A stretch of 64,000 nucleotides of DNA from Catenulispora sp. MAP5-51 (GTDB lineage Bacteria; Actinomycetota; Actinomycetes; Streptomycetales; Catenulisporaceae). The notes under the pieces are model-generated. The model saw nothing but the letters and a program-made list of their open reading frames with translations. It did not search any database and was not told the DNA's origin. Below, one piece after another: positions 34,040-42,951 of this stretch. The stretch covers positions 1 through 64,000 of the forward strand of contig NZ_JBGCCH010000021.1 in the NCBI RefSeq assembly GCF_041261205.1, given 5' to 3'. The translations under genes and the position numbers were made by a program. How positions within the stretch are numbered: position 1 is the stretch's first letter; every line of letters begins with the position of its first letter.

Positions 34040-35284
34040 CTACGGGATGCCTATGACGAACAACGCGTATCCGGCGTAGCAGCCGGAAGCCAACGCGGTC
34101 GTGGCGAAGAACGTCACCTGAGCGGAGCGCTTCAGCCTGGCCAGTGCCTCGCCGGCTGGCAGGAGCAAGGGGAACGCCGCCAACAGGAAACGCGAGACGT
34201 TTCCGAAGAACTGATGCGAGGCGAGTGTCATCGTCAGGCTCATCGTCGCGAACAGCAGCAGGACCAGCGGTGGTCGGCGACTCGCGAGGACCGCCAGCAT
34301 GATCACGCTCAGCGCTATCGCGGCGACCGTGATCAGGTCTTCAGTGGGGTTCGCGAAGTCGTAGTCTGTCCGGCCGAGCATCACCGAGTGCACGATGTGC
34401 ACGGTCTGGGCGCCGAAGTCGATGTAGTGGTCCCAGGCGTCGGACTCCAGCAGGAAGAACGCCTTCGGGTTTCCCGCGCTGAACCCGACCCAGGCGACGT
34501 AGCCCACGAATCCAAGCGGCGCCAAAGCCGCTGCCGTGAGAGACCTCTTCCAGCCATCGGACTCGTTTCGCCGCCACGCGGTGACCAGCGCCGTCACGAC
34601 CACGGCGAGGATGAGCGGGACCGAGCTCGGTCGCGCGGTGCCGGCTGCCAGGCACAGGACGCCGGCCGTCACCCAGCGGCGGACCAGTACCGCGTGGCAG
34701 GTCCAGGCCGCCAGGGCGATGAACAGGGAGTCGGAGTAGATGGTCCACTCGGCGCCCGATCCAGGCCACACCGCCCAAAGCCCTGCCGCGCACACCGCTG
34801 CGCGATGGCCCGAAACGCGCGCAGCCACCGCGTAGATTCCAGCGGCCGCGGCGAACGAGGCCACGATCGACACCACCAGGCCGGCTCCGAAAGAGCCCAG
34901 CCCGGTGACCATGGATACTGCTCGGATGGCGACTGGATAGAGCGGGAAGAATGCCGCCGAGTTCTGCTCGACCGACCAGTGGTGCCCCACGACTCCGGGT
35001 ATGTGGACGAGCTTCGGGTCGTATCCGTGTTCCGCGATCCTCCGGTACCACTCGCCGTCCCAACTGCTCAGGACGTCCCATACCGGCTTGCCTGCGTAGC
35101 GGCCTCCTGAGCGCACCAGTTCTAAGAAGACTACGAACCCGGTCAGCTTCAACGTGCCGTATAAGGCCAGGGCTTGTATCCACGGATACTGCGATGTCGA
35201 CCGTGTGGCCGGATCGCCACTCGCGGCGTGCACTTTTCCGGTGTCGGTGTCGGTGTTGAAGTCGAGGTCTGTCGTGGATGTCAT
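34040..35284 (-). CDS. Polytopic membrane protein, PIG-V/mannosyltransferase-like
   Basis: 414 residues with about nine to ten TM helices. The first periplasmic loop carries SSWDGEWYRRIAEHGYDPKL, the acidic WDGxWY motif of GT-C-type mannosyltransferases of the PIG-V family, which use polyprenyl-phosphate-mannose. NSAAFFPLYPVAIR and TARPSSVPL also fit. It probably glycosylates lipids or proteins outside the membrane. The ATG at 35284 has GGGGG six bases upstream. It stands alone, beside the TetR pseudogene. The acceptor is unknown. Confidence 0.75.
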   Translation of the reverse strand: MTSTTDLDFNTDTDTGKVHAASGDPATRSTSQYPWIQALALYGTLKLTGFVVFLELVRSGGRYAGKPVWDVLSSWDGEWYRRIAEHGYDPKLVHIPGVVGHHWSVEQNSAAFFPLYPVAIRAVSMVTGLGSFGAGLVVSIVASFAAAAGIYAVAARVSGHRAAVCAAGLWAVWPGSGAEWTIYSDSLFIALAAWTCHAVLVRRWVTAGVLCLAAGTARPSSVPLILAVVVTALVTAWRRNESDGWKRSLTAAALAPLGFVGYVAWVGFSAGNPKAFFLLESDAWDHYIDFGAQTVHIVHSVMLGRTDYDFANPTEDLITVAAIALSVIMLAVLASRRPPLVLLLFATMSLTMTLASHQFFGNVSRFLLAAFPLLLPAGEALARLKRSAQVTFFATTALASGCYAGYALFVIGIP

Positions 35285-35399
35285 GGAAACCCCCAAGGCA
35301 CGTATCAGGGCATGCCGAAAAGTGCCGGCGTCGATCGACGCCGGACTGCGCGGGCGAGGTGAGGAAAGCGGAACCGGAGCTCGGGAGGAGCCAATAGGG

Positions 35400-35930
35400 C
35401 TAATGCGAAGTGTTCGGTCCGGTCTGAGAGGTGGTGGTGGTGCTATGGGGCGGAGTCGTCGGCAAAGCGCCTCCGTTGGATGTCCGTCCGCCCACGATCG
35501 ATGTAGGAGTCAGTCCGCCGAACAAGTCGGTCTTCGACGGAAGTGAGGACGGCGCTGTCACTGATGAGGTCGCGGACGGAGTCGGCGGTAGCGATGGAGT
35601 GCTGGAAGACGGCGGCGTCGGACCGACTGTCGCCGGCGAGGGAACCTTGGCCGGGCCCGTCCTGTCCCCGAAGGCGCCGGGCAACACCGCCGCGCCGACG
35701 GCGACCGCCAAGACGGCGAACACCGAGCCCGTCGCCGCCCGCCGACGCCTGGCGGCGCGCCGTTTCTCGACGGCCGTCCAGATCCCCTCCCGATGGCGGG
35801 GTTCGAACGGGGCCGGCTCGCCGGGCCGGTGCATCAGCCGAACCAGGTCGTGCTCGAAGTCGTCGTAGTCGCCGAGGTTGTCGGAGTTATCGGAGTTATC
35901 GAAGTTGTCGAAGTTGCCGAAGCCGTCCAC
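35400..35930 (-). CDS. Membrane partner of sigma factor (putative anti-sigma)
   Basis: 176 residues. An acidic cytoplasmic N-terminus begins with repeated (N/S/F)-D-N triplets encoded by a 9-bp array. A conserved segment (EHDLVRLMHRPGEPAPFEP) and a basic stop (RRAARRRRAAT) lead to one TM helix (GSVFAVLAVAVGAAVLPGAF). A Pro/Ser/Thr-rich external tail of about 85 residues without a folded domain follows. There is no zinc motif. The start is the GTG at 35930, with AGGAGG eight bases before it. It begins 14 bp after the sigma gene stop, and that context supports the anti-sigma role. Confidence 0.68.
   Translation of the reverse strand: MDGFGNFDNFDNSDNSDNLGDYDDFEHDLVRLMHRPGEPAPFEPRHREGIWTAVEKRRAARRRRAATGSVFAVLAVAVGAAVLPGAFGDRTGPAKVPSPATVGPTPPSSSTPSLPPTPSATSSVTAPSSLPSKTDLFGGLTPTSIVGGRTSNGGALPTTPPHSTTTTSQTGPNTSH
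35877..35921. repeat. 9-bp tandem repeat, five units
   Basis: Units of GTTGTCGGA, GTTATCGGA, GTTATCGAA, GTTGTCGAA and GTTGCCGAA encode the Phe/Ser-Asp-Asn triplets at the very N-terminus of the anti-sigma candidate. Each change in copy number adds or removes three residues. Confidence 0.9.
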
Positions 35931-35944
35931 CGTCCTGCCCTCCT

Positions 35945-36511
35945 TCACTGGATCGTCCTGGTCGAGGCGACCGCACCGGGCGTGCCCTCGCCGAAAAGGT
36001 CCCGCAGCCTGGCCACTCCCCGTGCTGTGTGCGACCGGGCCGTCCCGACCGGGCACCCCAAGGCTTCCGCGACCTGGGTCTCCGACATGTCCTGGTAGTA
36101 CCGCAGCACCACGGCCGCACGCTGTGGCGGCGTCAACAGCGCCAACGCCGCCTCCAGCCGAGTGCGCTCGGCCACCTGCTCGGACAGGTCGCCCCGCACC
36201 GCCGCCTCGGGGAGCACGTCGGCGGGACGCTCGCCCCACCAGCGGCGGCGGGCCGACCGCGCGGCCAGCCGCACCAATACCGTCCGGGCGTAGGCCTCCG
36301 GTGCCTCGTCGGCCACCCGGGGCCAGGCGGCCCACAGCTTCACCAGCGCTTCCTGCACCAGATCCTCGGCCCGATGCCGATCGCCGCCGGTCAGTAGCCG
36401 CGCCATGTGGACGAGCGCCGACCATCGGGCCGCGACGAACCGCTCGAACTCTTCGGTTCGTGATTGCCGCCTCGACACGGACACCGCCCTTGGATCTGTT
36501 CTTTCTGACAT
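35945..36511 (-). CDS. SigE-type RNA polymerase sigma factor (ECF-like)
   Basis: 188 residues with region 2 (MARLLTGGDRHRAEDLVQEA, EAYARTVLVRLAARSARRR) and region 4 (LTPPQRAAVVLRYYQDMSET, GTARSHTARGVARLRDLFGE). It is the same subfamily as the gene at 12371 but clearly diverged. The start is the ATG at 36511, matching the family N-terminus (FERFVAARWSALVHMA); the SD is weak. The downstream membrane gene is its presumed antagonist. It is divergent from a run of small stress-type genes, which are candidate targets. Confidence 0.9.
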   Translation of the reverse strand: MSERTDPRAVSVSRRQSRTEEFERFVAARWSALVHMARLLTGGDRHRAEDLVQEALVKLWAAWPRVADEAPEAYARTVLVRLAARSARRRWWGERPADVLPEAAVRGDLSEQVAERTRLEAALALLTPPQRAAVVLRYYQDMSETQVAEALGCPVGTARSHTARGVARLRDLFGEGTPGAVASTRTIQ

Positions 36512-36669
36512 GAGTGGAAAGGCACCAGGCCATGAAGACCTATGCACCTCGCGCGAGTGACCTGGATCACGGGGCGTCCGGCGCCGGGGGCGCACAGAGT
36601 GCCTGCATTGTTTCGGTTTCCTCGATGTGGCCATACGGCGGCTTAAGCGACGAGGAAATGGAGGACCCG

Positions 36670-36744
36670 ATGTACATCGGTGTCGGAACGGTTGTGCTCA
36701 TCATTCTTATCGTGCTGCTCGTCATGGCGCTGCGGCGCCGGTGA
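36670..36744 (+). CDS. 24-residue single-helix membrane peptide
   Basis: MYIGVGTVVLIILIVLLVMA plus LRRR: one hydrophobic helix with a positive C-terminal anchor. A good GGAGG lies five bases before the ATG at 36670. Very similar micro-proteins are widespread in actinomycetes beside stress genes; their role is unknown. It sits 47 bp before the next gene. Confidence 0.65.
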   Translation: MYIGVGTVVLIILIVLLVMALRRR

Positions 36745-36791
36745 CGGTGGCGGCGACGGTGGCGATGTCATCGGAAGGAGGAGGAGCGACC

Positions 36792-37058
36792 ATGGATGTC
36801 TCACAGATGTCCGGCGTGGCGGTGCCGATCGAGAGCACGGTCAACGCCGTTCTCGTCGGCGGACCGCTGGCAGGCCGGACGATCAGCGCTTCCGCGCTCG
36901 ATCAGCCGGTGCAGATCAAGGACGACGCCGGTGTTTGGCAGGAATACCACCCCGCACCGGGCGTCACCCAGTCGGTGCAGGGCCAACCCGTCGAGTTGGC
37001 CGTGTTCCGCCACTACATGCCGGCCAAGGACGCGGACCGGCACGAGGGCGGCGCCTGA
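36792..37058 (+). CDS. Small hypothetical protein
   Basis: 88 residues, soluble, beta-rich (VNAVLVGGPLAGRTISASAL, PVQIKDDAGVWQEYHPA, PVELAVFRHYM), with an acidic-basic tail. The strong SD AGGAGGAG lies before the ATG at 36792. I do not recognise a family. It is between a membrane micro-protein and CsbD, all divergent from the sigma gene, so stress-related expression is likely but unproven. Confidence 0.65.
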   Translation: MDVSQMSGVAVPIESTVNAVLVGGPLAGRTISASALDQPVQIKDDAGVWQEYHPAPGVTQSVQGQPVELAVFRHYMPAKDADRHEGGA

Positions 37059-37243
37059 CCCGCCGATTGATCTCGCGGCGGCTTACGGACCTCGGGCTCA
37101 CCCGGATCCAAGTTCCACCCTTATCGCCAAAAAAGACCGTTTGGGACAGCCTTCCCGGGTCACAAGGCCGCCGCAAGGTTGCCATCACGCTCTGAATCGC
37201 GAAATGCGGCGATCCGGAGCGTCTTTGAGAGAAGGGACCCGCC

Positions 37244-37540
37244 ATGGGCATCGGCGACAAGGTGAAGCACGCGACCGAGGACCTGAAGGGCAAGGTCAAG
37301 GAAGCGACCGGCAAGGTCACCGACAATGACGACCTCCGTGACGGGGGCCAGGCCGACCAGGCCGAGGCGCACGCGGAGCACGCCGCCGACAGGGCGGGAG
37401 AGACGGTGGAGAACGCCGGCCAGCAGGTCAAGGGCAAGGCCCGGGAGGTCGCCGGTGCCGTCACCGATGACGAGGGCCAGCAGGTCAAGGGCAAGGCCGA
37501 GCAGTTCGGGGCGAAGGCCAAGCAGCAGCTCAACCGGTAG
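37244..37540 (+). CDS. CsbD-family stress protein
   Basis: 98 residues, highly charged and Lys/Glu/Asp/Gln-rich. It has the CsbD signature (KHATEDLKGKVKEATGKVTD) and a second, weaker KGKAREVAGAVTD/QQVKGKAEQ repeat, so the domain is nearly duplicated. CsbD proteins are small hydrophilic proteins induced by general stress; their molecular role is unknown. AGAAGGGA lies nine bases before the ATG at 37244. A terminator follows at 37615. Confidence 0.9.
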   Translation: MGIGDKVKHATEDLKGKVKEATGKVTDNDDLRDGGQADQAEAHAEHAADRAGETVENAGQQVKGKAREVAGAVTDDEGQQVKGKAEQFGAKAKQQLNR

Positions 37541-37614
37541 ATCCAGTACCCCAACCGGTTGAACCAACACCACAACCGGTAGAACCAGCAGCTCGATCGA
37601 TCGAGCTCAGGCGG

Positions 37615-37638
37615 CTCCGGGCGTTTCGGCGCCCGGAG
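37615..37638. terminator. Hairpin terminator between CsbD and ligase genes
   Basis: A 9-bp perfect stem (37615-37623 with 37630-37638) encloses a TTTCGG loop. It lies between convergent genes and can serve both. A second palindrome (GAGCTCGATCGATCGAGCTC-like) lies at about 37590-37608. Confidence 0.75.
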
Positions 37639-37673
37639 TCGTCCTTCATTCCCGAACTTGTCGTCGACGCCAT

Positions 37674-38792
37674 TCAGGAGCGCATGGTCTGCGCCGCGAG
37701 ATCGTCGACGACGTCCTCCAAGCGTCCCCGGCGCCGGTACACCGCACGCTGCCGTCGAGCCCCGGTCTCGCCGGACGCTCGCCGGAGCAACCTCTCGACG
37801 AGCCACAGTTCGTCGAGCATCTCCAAGGCGGGCCTCGCCTGCTCGACCAGGGCCTCGACGCCGGCCGACAGCGTCATCGAACGGCCGCTGAGCGGATCCG
37901 TCCACGCCCCGCCCAGCCCGAGGGCGGCAGCCTCGCGGTGGTGTCCGCGGATCTGGAGTTCGTTCGTCCGCGGGACCGGCACGCCGGCTCGGGCGTCCGC
38001 GAGAAGGACCATGGCCAGCGCGCGAGTCAGGACGGCGACCAGGAGGGCCATGTCGACGTCGGCGTTGACGTCGGCGACCCTGATCTCCAGCGTCGGCTGG
38101 TGCTCTGACGGACGCGCGTACCAATAGATCATCTTGCGGTCGATCAGGAGCCCGGAGTCGACCAGCTCCTCGGCCAGCGCCTGATAACCGGTGTCCGGCA
38201 TTACCGGCGTGGGACCCGTGATCGGCCAAGCCTGTTGTTGGTGGTGCCGCCAGCTAGCGACGCGCCGGAAGGCGCCGGCGGCGTATGGCGAGTTGACGAC
38301 CAGGGCTTGCAGCACGGGCAGCCACGGCCGCAGGTGCCCGGCCAGGGCCATGGCCTCGTCGCACTCCAGCTCACCGACGTGGACGTGGCACCCGCTGGCC
38401 TCGCTCTCGATGTCAGTCGTCGCCTCGGGATAGCGCTCGGCTATCTCCTCGTATCTGCCGCCTTCGGTGATGGGAAAGGGCTTTGTGGTCAGCACCGCTG
38501 TCCCGGAAGCGACGAGCATGCATCCGGAGTGCGCGGCCGCAGCAGTCAGCGCACGCCGACAATCCACGAGGTCCTTGCGCAAATCCTCGGCCCGTTTCGC
38601 CGGTCGGGTGTTCAGCTCGATCTGAGTGGAGTAGAACTCGCGCGCGATTTGCTCGCCCAAGCGGGCGGCGGCGAATTGGTGTACCTCGGGCGCTCTCGGC
38701 ACGGTGAACCGGCTGACGGGGTCCACGAGCACAAATTCCTCCTCCACCCCGAAGGTCAACATTTCGAGGTGACGCGAGTCTTTGGGTGTCAT
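37674..38792 (-). CDS. YbdK-type carboxylate-amine ligase (glutamate-cysteine ligase 2 family)
   Basis: 372 residues, the normal length. It starts with LTFGVEEEFVLVDP (Glu-rich ATP/Mg site). EFYSTQIELNTRPAK, SGTAVLTTKPFPIT, SGCHVHVG, RRVASWRHHQQQAWPITGPT and EIRVADVNADVDMALL follow. Family members show weak ATP-dependent gamma-glutamylcysteine synthesis; in mycothiol producers the true substrate is uncertain. The ATG at 38792 has GGAAG nine bases upstream. It is monocistronic. The 354 bases beyond it, up to 39146, hold no recognisable gene. Confidence 0.88.
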   Translation of the reverse strand: MTPKDSRHLEMLTFGVEEEFVLVDPVSRFTVPRAPEVHQFAAARLGEQIAREFYSTQIELNTRPAKRAEDLRKDLVDCRRALTAAAAHSGCMLVASGTAVLTTKPFPITEGGRYEEIAERYPEATTDIESEASGCHVHVGELECDEAMALAGHLRPWLPVLQALVVNSPYAAGAFRRVASWRHHQQQAWPITGPTPVMPDTGYQALAEELVDSGLLIDRKMIYWYARPSEHQPTLEIRVADVNADVDMALLVAVLTRALAMVLLADARAGVPVPRTNELQIRGHHREAAALGLGGAWTDPLSGRSMTLSAGVEALVEQARPALEMLDELWLVERLLRRASGETGARRQRAVYRRRGRLEDVVDDLAAQTMRS

Positions 38793-39146
38793 GGCCGTCT
38801 TCCGTCCTCTGGGGGTGTGGCGCCCCGGCCGGGATGGTCCAGCGCGGTCCCGCCCGTGTGCCCGAGGCGGACGCCGACAAACAATCGGTCAGAAGGTGGG
38901 CGGCATTTTCTTCAAAGTCGAAGTATTAGGCTTGAAAGCCTGTGACCTGTGACGCCCGGACCACGACGGCGGTCACGCCATCGTCGCCCAGGTGAGCTGT
39001 AACAGAGCACCGATACGATCGCGCGCAGCCACCCGGTTGAACCCTCCTCGCTCGCTGTGTACTCGGGTGGTAGCTCGTCAGCGCGGCTTGAGCGAGGCAC
39101 GTGTGACCATCAGCAGCATCAACAGGCCGCACAGAAAGAACATCCG
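38793..39146. other. Non-coding stretch
   Basis: About 350 bases between the ligase start and the 3' end of the glycoside hydrolase on the same strand. No frame shows family similarity. It should contain the ligase promoter. No clear hairpin was found. Confidence 0.5.
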
Positions 39147-41167
39147 TCAGCGGGGTGTGAAGTCCTGGTTGGTTCCGGGCGCGTTCTTGCAGGTCCACTG
39201 GTCGAGTTGCTGGCCGGTGTTGCTGCCGGCGCCGTACACGTCCAGGCACAGGCCGCTGTTCTGGTTCTTCAGCTGCCAGGAGCCGTCGGACTGTTGTTGG
39301 GGAGCCACAGGCTGGCGGCCGAGCCGTTGGCCGGCTGCTGCACGACGTCGGGGGTGCCCTGGGCGGTGGAGCCGTCGGCCACGGTCACGTCCTGGCCGGA
39401 GTTCTGTGCCTGTAGCTCGCCGTATCCGCCGGAGACCGGCACGAACTGGAACTGCTGATTGCTCTGGCCGTTGCACGTCCACTGGTCGATGGCCGCCCCC
39501 GCGGTGCCGGTGTCGCCGTACACGTCCAGACACAGACTGTCCTTCGCGATCACCAGCCGGTGATAGCCGCTGGGGAACCCGCCGCCGGTCGAGCCGGTGA
39601 TCGTCCACGTGAACGATGCGGATCCCGACGCGCCGGTCGGGTCGGTCGCGGTGATCGTCACGGTGGAGGTGCCGGCCGTGCTCGGCGTTCCGGTGATCAG
39701 ACCGGAGGAGGAGATCGAGAGCCCGGCGGGAAGGCCGCCGGCTGTGTAGGTCAGTGTCTGCCCGGTCGCGGAGTCGGTGCCCTGGATCTGCAGGCCGCTG
39801 ATCGCTGTGCCGGCGGCGCTGGTCTGACTTCCGGGGGCGGTCACGGTGACCTTGTTGCCGCTGGAGGAGACGGGCGTGACGGTGAGGTGGTATCCGTAGG
39901 CGGAGTTCATCGAGGAGATCGGCACGGTGATCGATCCGCCGGACACCGTATACGTGCCCTGTGAGAGCGTGGTCGGGCCGGGGACCGCGACGGTCCGTCC
40001 CGGAGACGGCGTGTCTTGCAGCGTGACGGTGACCTGCGAGCTGCCGGAGAACCCGGACAGCGCGCCGAGCCCGTTCACGGTGACCGCGGTCGGGCCGCTG
40101 CCGCCGCCGAAGATCACATTGACCTGGTTCTGCGACGGGTTCACCGCGGCGGCGCCGTCCATTCCGCCGCCCGGCGGTGTGGTGGCGACCATGTTGCCGC
40201 TCATGCCGGCGTACCAGTCGTACAGCCAATACGCCCCGTTCGGGCTGCCGCCCTGGCCGGTCAACAGGTCGCCCAGGGCCCCGGACTGGTTCCAGAACGC
40301 CAGCTCCGCGTTGTTCACTCCCAGCCGCTCGAACTCCGCGATGTATCCGACCAGCGCGCCCGGTACGCCTACCTGTGCCGGCGCGGCGTACTCCTCGATC
40401 GCGATCGGGCGGGGGCTGATGCCCAGGCTGGTCTCCAGGTTGGTCACCGTGGCCACGTCGCCGGCGATCTTCGAAGAACTCTCCAGCTCGTGCCAGGCGA
40501 TGATGTCCGGCACCGTGTTGGTGGCCACCGCGTTGCGGAGGAAGTTCTGCATGTCGCTGATGTTGTCCGAGAAGCTCGGTCCCTGGATCGGCGTCGTCGG
40601 GTCCAGCGACCGCACCTGCTGGTAGGTCTTGGTCCAGAACGACTCGAAGGTCCCGTTGGCGGACAGCCACGTGTTGTCCGGCTCGTTCCACAACTCCCAG
40701 GACGCCAGGTCGGTCAGGCCCGCGGCCTTCACCTGCTGGATCTGCGAGGAGACCGCGTTCGGCCAGGAGCTCCAACTGAACTGGTACGGCCAGCCCGCGT
40801 AGTAGTCGGAGAGGCGGTCCACCACCTTCGCGCCGGCCTTCTCCGCCTCCGGCGCCACCTTCAGGATGTCGCCGCTGCCCTGCTGGTGGCCGCCGGCCGG
40901 CATCTGCACGAACGTGTTCGGGTGCAGGGGCTCGACCAGGTTGTCGGCCGGGGTCGTCGCCGAGGCCAGGCCGTAGAGCGATCCGGTGGCCACGTGCGTC
41001 ACGGGCCGGAACGGCTGGTCGGCGTTGACCACCAGGGTGCTCACGGCCGCGTGCGCGGGAACGGCCGACGAGGCCACGGCCGAGACCACGGTCAAGGCAA
41101 GTGCCAGCGCGGACGCCGCTGCTTTCGGACCACGCATGGGCTCTCCCGATATCGAGCGATTCGTCAT
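39147..41167 (-). CDS. Secreted glycoside hydrolase with Ig-like and ricin-type domains, frameshifted near 3' end
   Basis: A signal peptide (AAASALALALTVVSAVASSA) is followed by a TIM-barrel hydrolase of clan GH-A type, with acid/base Glu in LASWELWNEPDNTW and a likely nucleophile in PIAIEEYAAP. A putative-Ig domain (AGLSISSSGLITGTPSTAGT) and a ricin-type (CBM13) lectin domain (DSLCLDVYGDTGTAGAAIDQ) follow. The frame of the N-terminal 630 residues stops at 39269. The rest of the ricin domain (SDGSWQLKNQNSGLCLDVYG, then QLDQWTCKN) continues in another frame to 39147. The shift is in a GGGG run at 39299-39302; one added base restores the full protein. It may be a sequencing error. The ATG at 41167 has AGGAGGG. 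The exact family and substrate are not assigned. Confidence 0.75.
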
Positions 41168-41372
41168 CGCCGTCCCTCCTGTGCGGGACCAGCAGCAGGA
41201 CCGTCACCTGTCGCTCCGTCAGCGAAAGTTGCCAGCGCGATTCGAAGGCGTCAAGAGCCAGTCGGCATCGGGGATGGGGAACGCCTGTGCGAGAAAGTGA
41301 GCGTTCTCCTGGTCAGAGGTCGCTCGGGCATCAGTGGATCGAAGGATTCTGACTTTCACCGAAAGCGAAATG

Positions 41373-41389
41373 GTGCGAAAGTTTCGCAC
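41373..41389. promoter_or_regulatory. 17-bp palindrome, GTGCGAAA-G-TTTCGCAC
   Basis: Perfect 8+1+8 symmetry with a CGAAAGTTTCG core. This resembles the CGAAA-N-TTTCG element that I recall upstream of actinomycete xylanase and other hemicellulase genes (LacI-type regulators). It is in the gap between two divergent glycoside hydrolase genes. Confidence 0.7.
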
Positions 41390-41436
41390 TTGGATGGGGC
41401 TGAGACGTGGTCCGGCCGACTGCGGTCGAAGTGTGA

Positions 41437-41450
41437 TCGAAGCGCTTCGA
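41437..41450. promoter_or_regulatory. 14-bp palindrome TCGAAGCGCTTCGA
   Basis: A perfect palindrome with the AAGCGCTT core typical of LacI/GalR-family operators. It is 64 bp from the 17-bp palindrome and 126 bp upstream of the GH12 start. Confidence 0.72.
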
Positions 41451-41540
41451 CCATAGACCTAGCAGGCGATGAAACGAGTGTTTCCTCGCCTACAGGGTCT
41501 TGTCGTTCAGACACGCCATCGTTACTGTCCCCCCAAACGC

Positions 41541-41550
41541 AAGCGCTTCG
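41541..41550. promoter_or_regulatory. Second AAGCGCTT operator-like core
   Basis: AAGCGCTTCG repeats the core of the palindrome at 41437, 35 bp before the GH12 start codon, where a bound repressor would block transcription. Flanks are only partly symmetric. Confidence 0.5.
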
Positions 41551-41575
41551 ACACTCGTCGTCCTTGGAGGGACAC

Positions 41576-42340
41576 ATGAGATGGCAAGCCCTTAGCTCCA
41601 CGAGCGGCAAGCGGGCCGGGTTCGGTCGGTCGGCCGTGATCGGCTCCGTGATCGCCGGGTTCCTGAGCTTCGCGTCTCCGGCGCAGGCCTCGGTGTTCTC
41701 CACCTGCGACCAGTGGGGTCAGTACACCCAGAGCTCGTGGACGATCTACAACGACGTCTGGGGAGCGAACCACGGCCCGCAGTGCCTGACCGTCAACAGC
41801 ATCAAGTCCTGGTACGTCGATTCCACCCAGTCCGGTAGCGGGGTCAAGTCCTACCCGAACACCTCGGTCCAGCCCCAGACGCCGCTGTCGCAGTTGAACT
41901 CGGCGGGCTTCTGGTACAGCACGTCGTCGGCTCCTGTCTCCGGCAGCGACTGGTGGGACTGGACGAGCGACATCTGGTCGTCGGGCAACCAGGACGAGAT
42001 CATGGCCTTCACCAGCTGGAACGGGATGGGAGGCGGCTGGGGGACGCAGATCGCGTCCAACGTGACCATCGGCGGCGTCCTGTACGCGTCGGTCTGGCAG
42101 GCCAATCCCGGCTGGAACGTCCTGCAGTTCATCCCCGCCCAGCAGAGCAACACCGGCACAGTCGATGCCTCGGCGCTCTGGCGATGGGCCGCGTCGAACA
42201 ACCTCCTGCGCAACACCACGTTGCAGACGATGGAGTTCGGCATCGAGATCACCTCGACCAGCGGTGCGCAGAAGCAGTACTCGCTGAACGCCTACAGCGC
42301 CTGGTGGAACAACACCTCCGGCGGCGGATCGAGCATCTAG
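41576..42340 (+). CDS. Secreted GH12 endoglucanase/xyloglucanase
   Basis: 254 residues. A signal peptide (FGRSAVIGSVIAGFLSFASP, cleavage near AQA) is followed by a compact GH12 beta-jelly roll: WTIYNDVWGANHGPQCLTV, the nucleophile Glu141 in NQDEIMAF, LQFIPAQQSN, and acid/base Glu220 in TMEFGIEITS. Enzymes of this family cut beta-1,4-glucans or xyloglucan with retention. No cellulose-binding domain is attached. GGAGG lies seven bases before the ATG at 41576. It is divergent from the other glycoside hydrolase and downstream of LacI-type palindromes, so induction by plant-cell-wall sugars is likely. Confidence 0.9.
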   Translation: MRWQALSSTSGKRAGFGRSAVIGSVIAGFLSFASPAQASVFSTCDQWGQYTQSSWTIYNDVWGANHGPQCLTVNSIKSWYVDSTQSGSGVKSYPNTSVQPQTPLSQLNSAGFWYSTSSAPVSGSDWWDWTSDIWSSGNQDEIMAFTSWNGMGGGWGTQIASNVTIGGVLYASVWQANPGWNVLQFIPAQQSNTGTVDASALWRWAASNNLLRNTTLQTMEFGIEITSTSGAQKQYSLNAYSAWWNNTSGGGSSI

Positions 42341-42528
42341 CCGCGATCCGCGCTACCCGGCACTGCGCGTCGTCCGCGTATTGAGCGGGTCCCGGCGAGG
42401 CAGACGGCGTGTCTGGAGCCCACCGCTGTCCGAGGGGCCAAACGGGGTGCCACCAGCCCGGTCATCGCGTTCGGGCGTTTGGTGCGGCCAAGACCGGTCA
42501 TGAGGCCGCGCATGGAAGGGAGCAACTC

Positions 42529-42951
42529 ATGACCGCCGAGAGGATGACATCGCCGGCGCACGCGTCGACGGCCGGTCTGGTGGGTGAGGCGACGACGCAG
42601 ATCTCGCGCCTGGTCCACGACGAGCTCGCGTTGGCCAAGCTGGAGATGCGGACCAAGGCCAAGAGCATGGGGGCGGCTGGCGCGCTGCTGGCGTCGGCTG
42701 TGGTCCTGGCTCGGATCGGACTGCTTCTGGCTTGGGCGTTGCTGGTGGTGGCCTTGGCGAATGTCTGGCCGCTGTGGCTGGCGGTGGCCGTTCCCATGGT
42801 CGGCGCGTTCGTCGTCGCCGGCTTGCTGGCCCTGGTCGGCAAGCAGCGTCTGGCGAAAGCCACGCCGCCGGTTCCGGTCGAGGCGTCCGAATCCATCCGA
42901 ACGGATCTGCACGTCGCGCAGGACGCGGTTCACGAGGGGCGTCGATCATGA
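42529..42951 (+). CDS. Phage holin family / Phage_holin_3_6-like membrane protein
   Basis: 140 residues. An amphipathic N-terminal part (GEATTQISRLVHDELALAKL with EMRTKAKSMGAAG) leads to two TM helices (ALLASAVVLARIGLLLAWAL and a second at about 85-110). Despite the family name it is a chromosomal actinobacterial membrane protein that begins a conserved stress operon with DUF3618. The ATG at 42529 follows GGAAGGGAG. The stop overlaps the next start (ATGA). It is not evidence of a prophage. Confidence 0.82.
   Translation: MTAERMTSPAHASTAGLVGEATTQISRLVHDELALAKLEMRTKAKSMGAAGALLASAVVLARIGLLLAWALLVVALANVWPLWLAVAVPMVGAFVVAGLLALVGKQRLAKATPPVPVEASESIRTDLHVAQDAVHEGRRS

Noticed and set aside
37674-38792. 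Mycothiol or glutathione biosynthesis gene
   Set aside because: YbdK-type ligases are not required for mycothiol and often have unknown substrates; no partner gene is adjacent.
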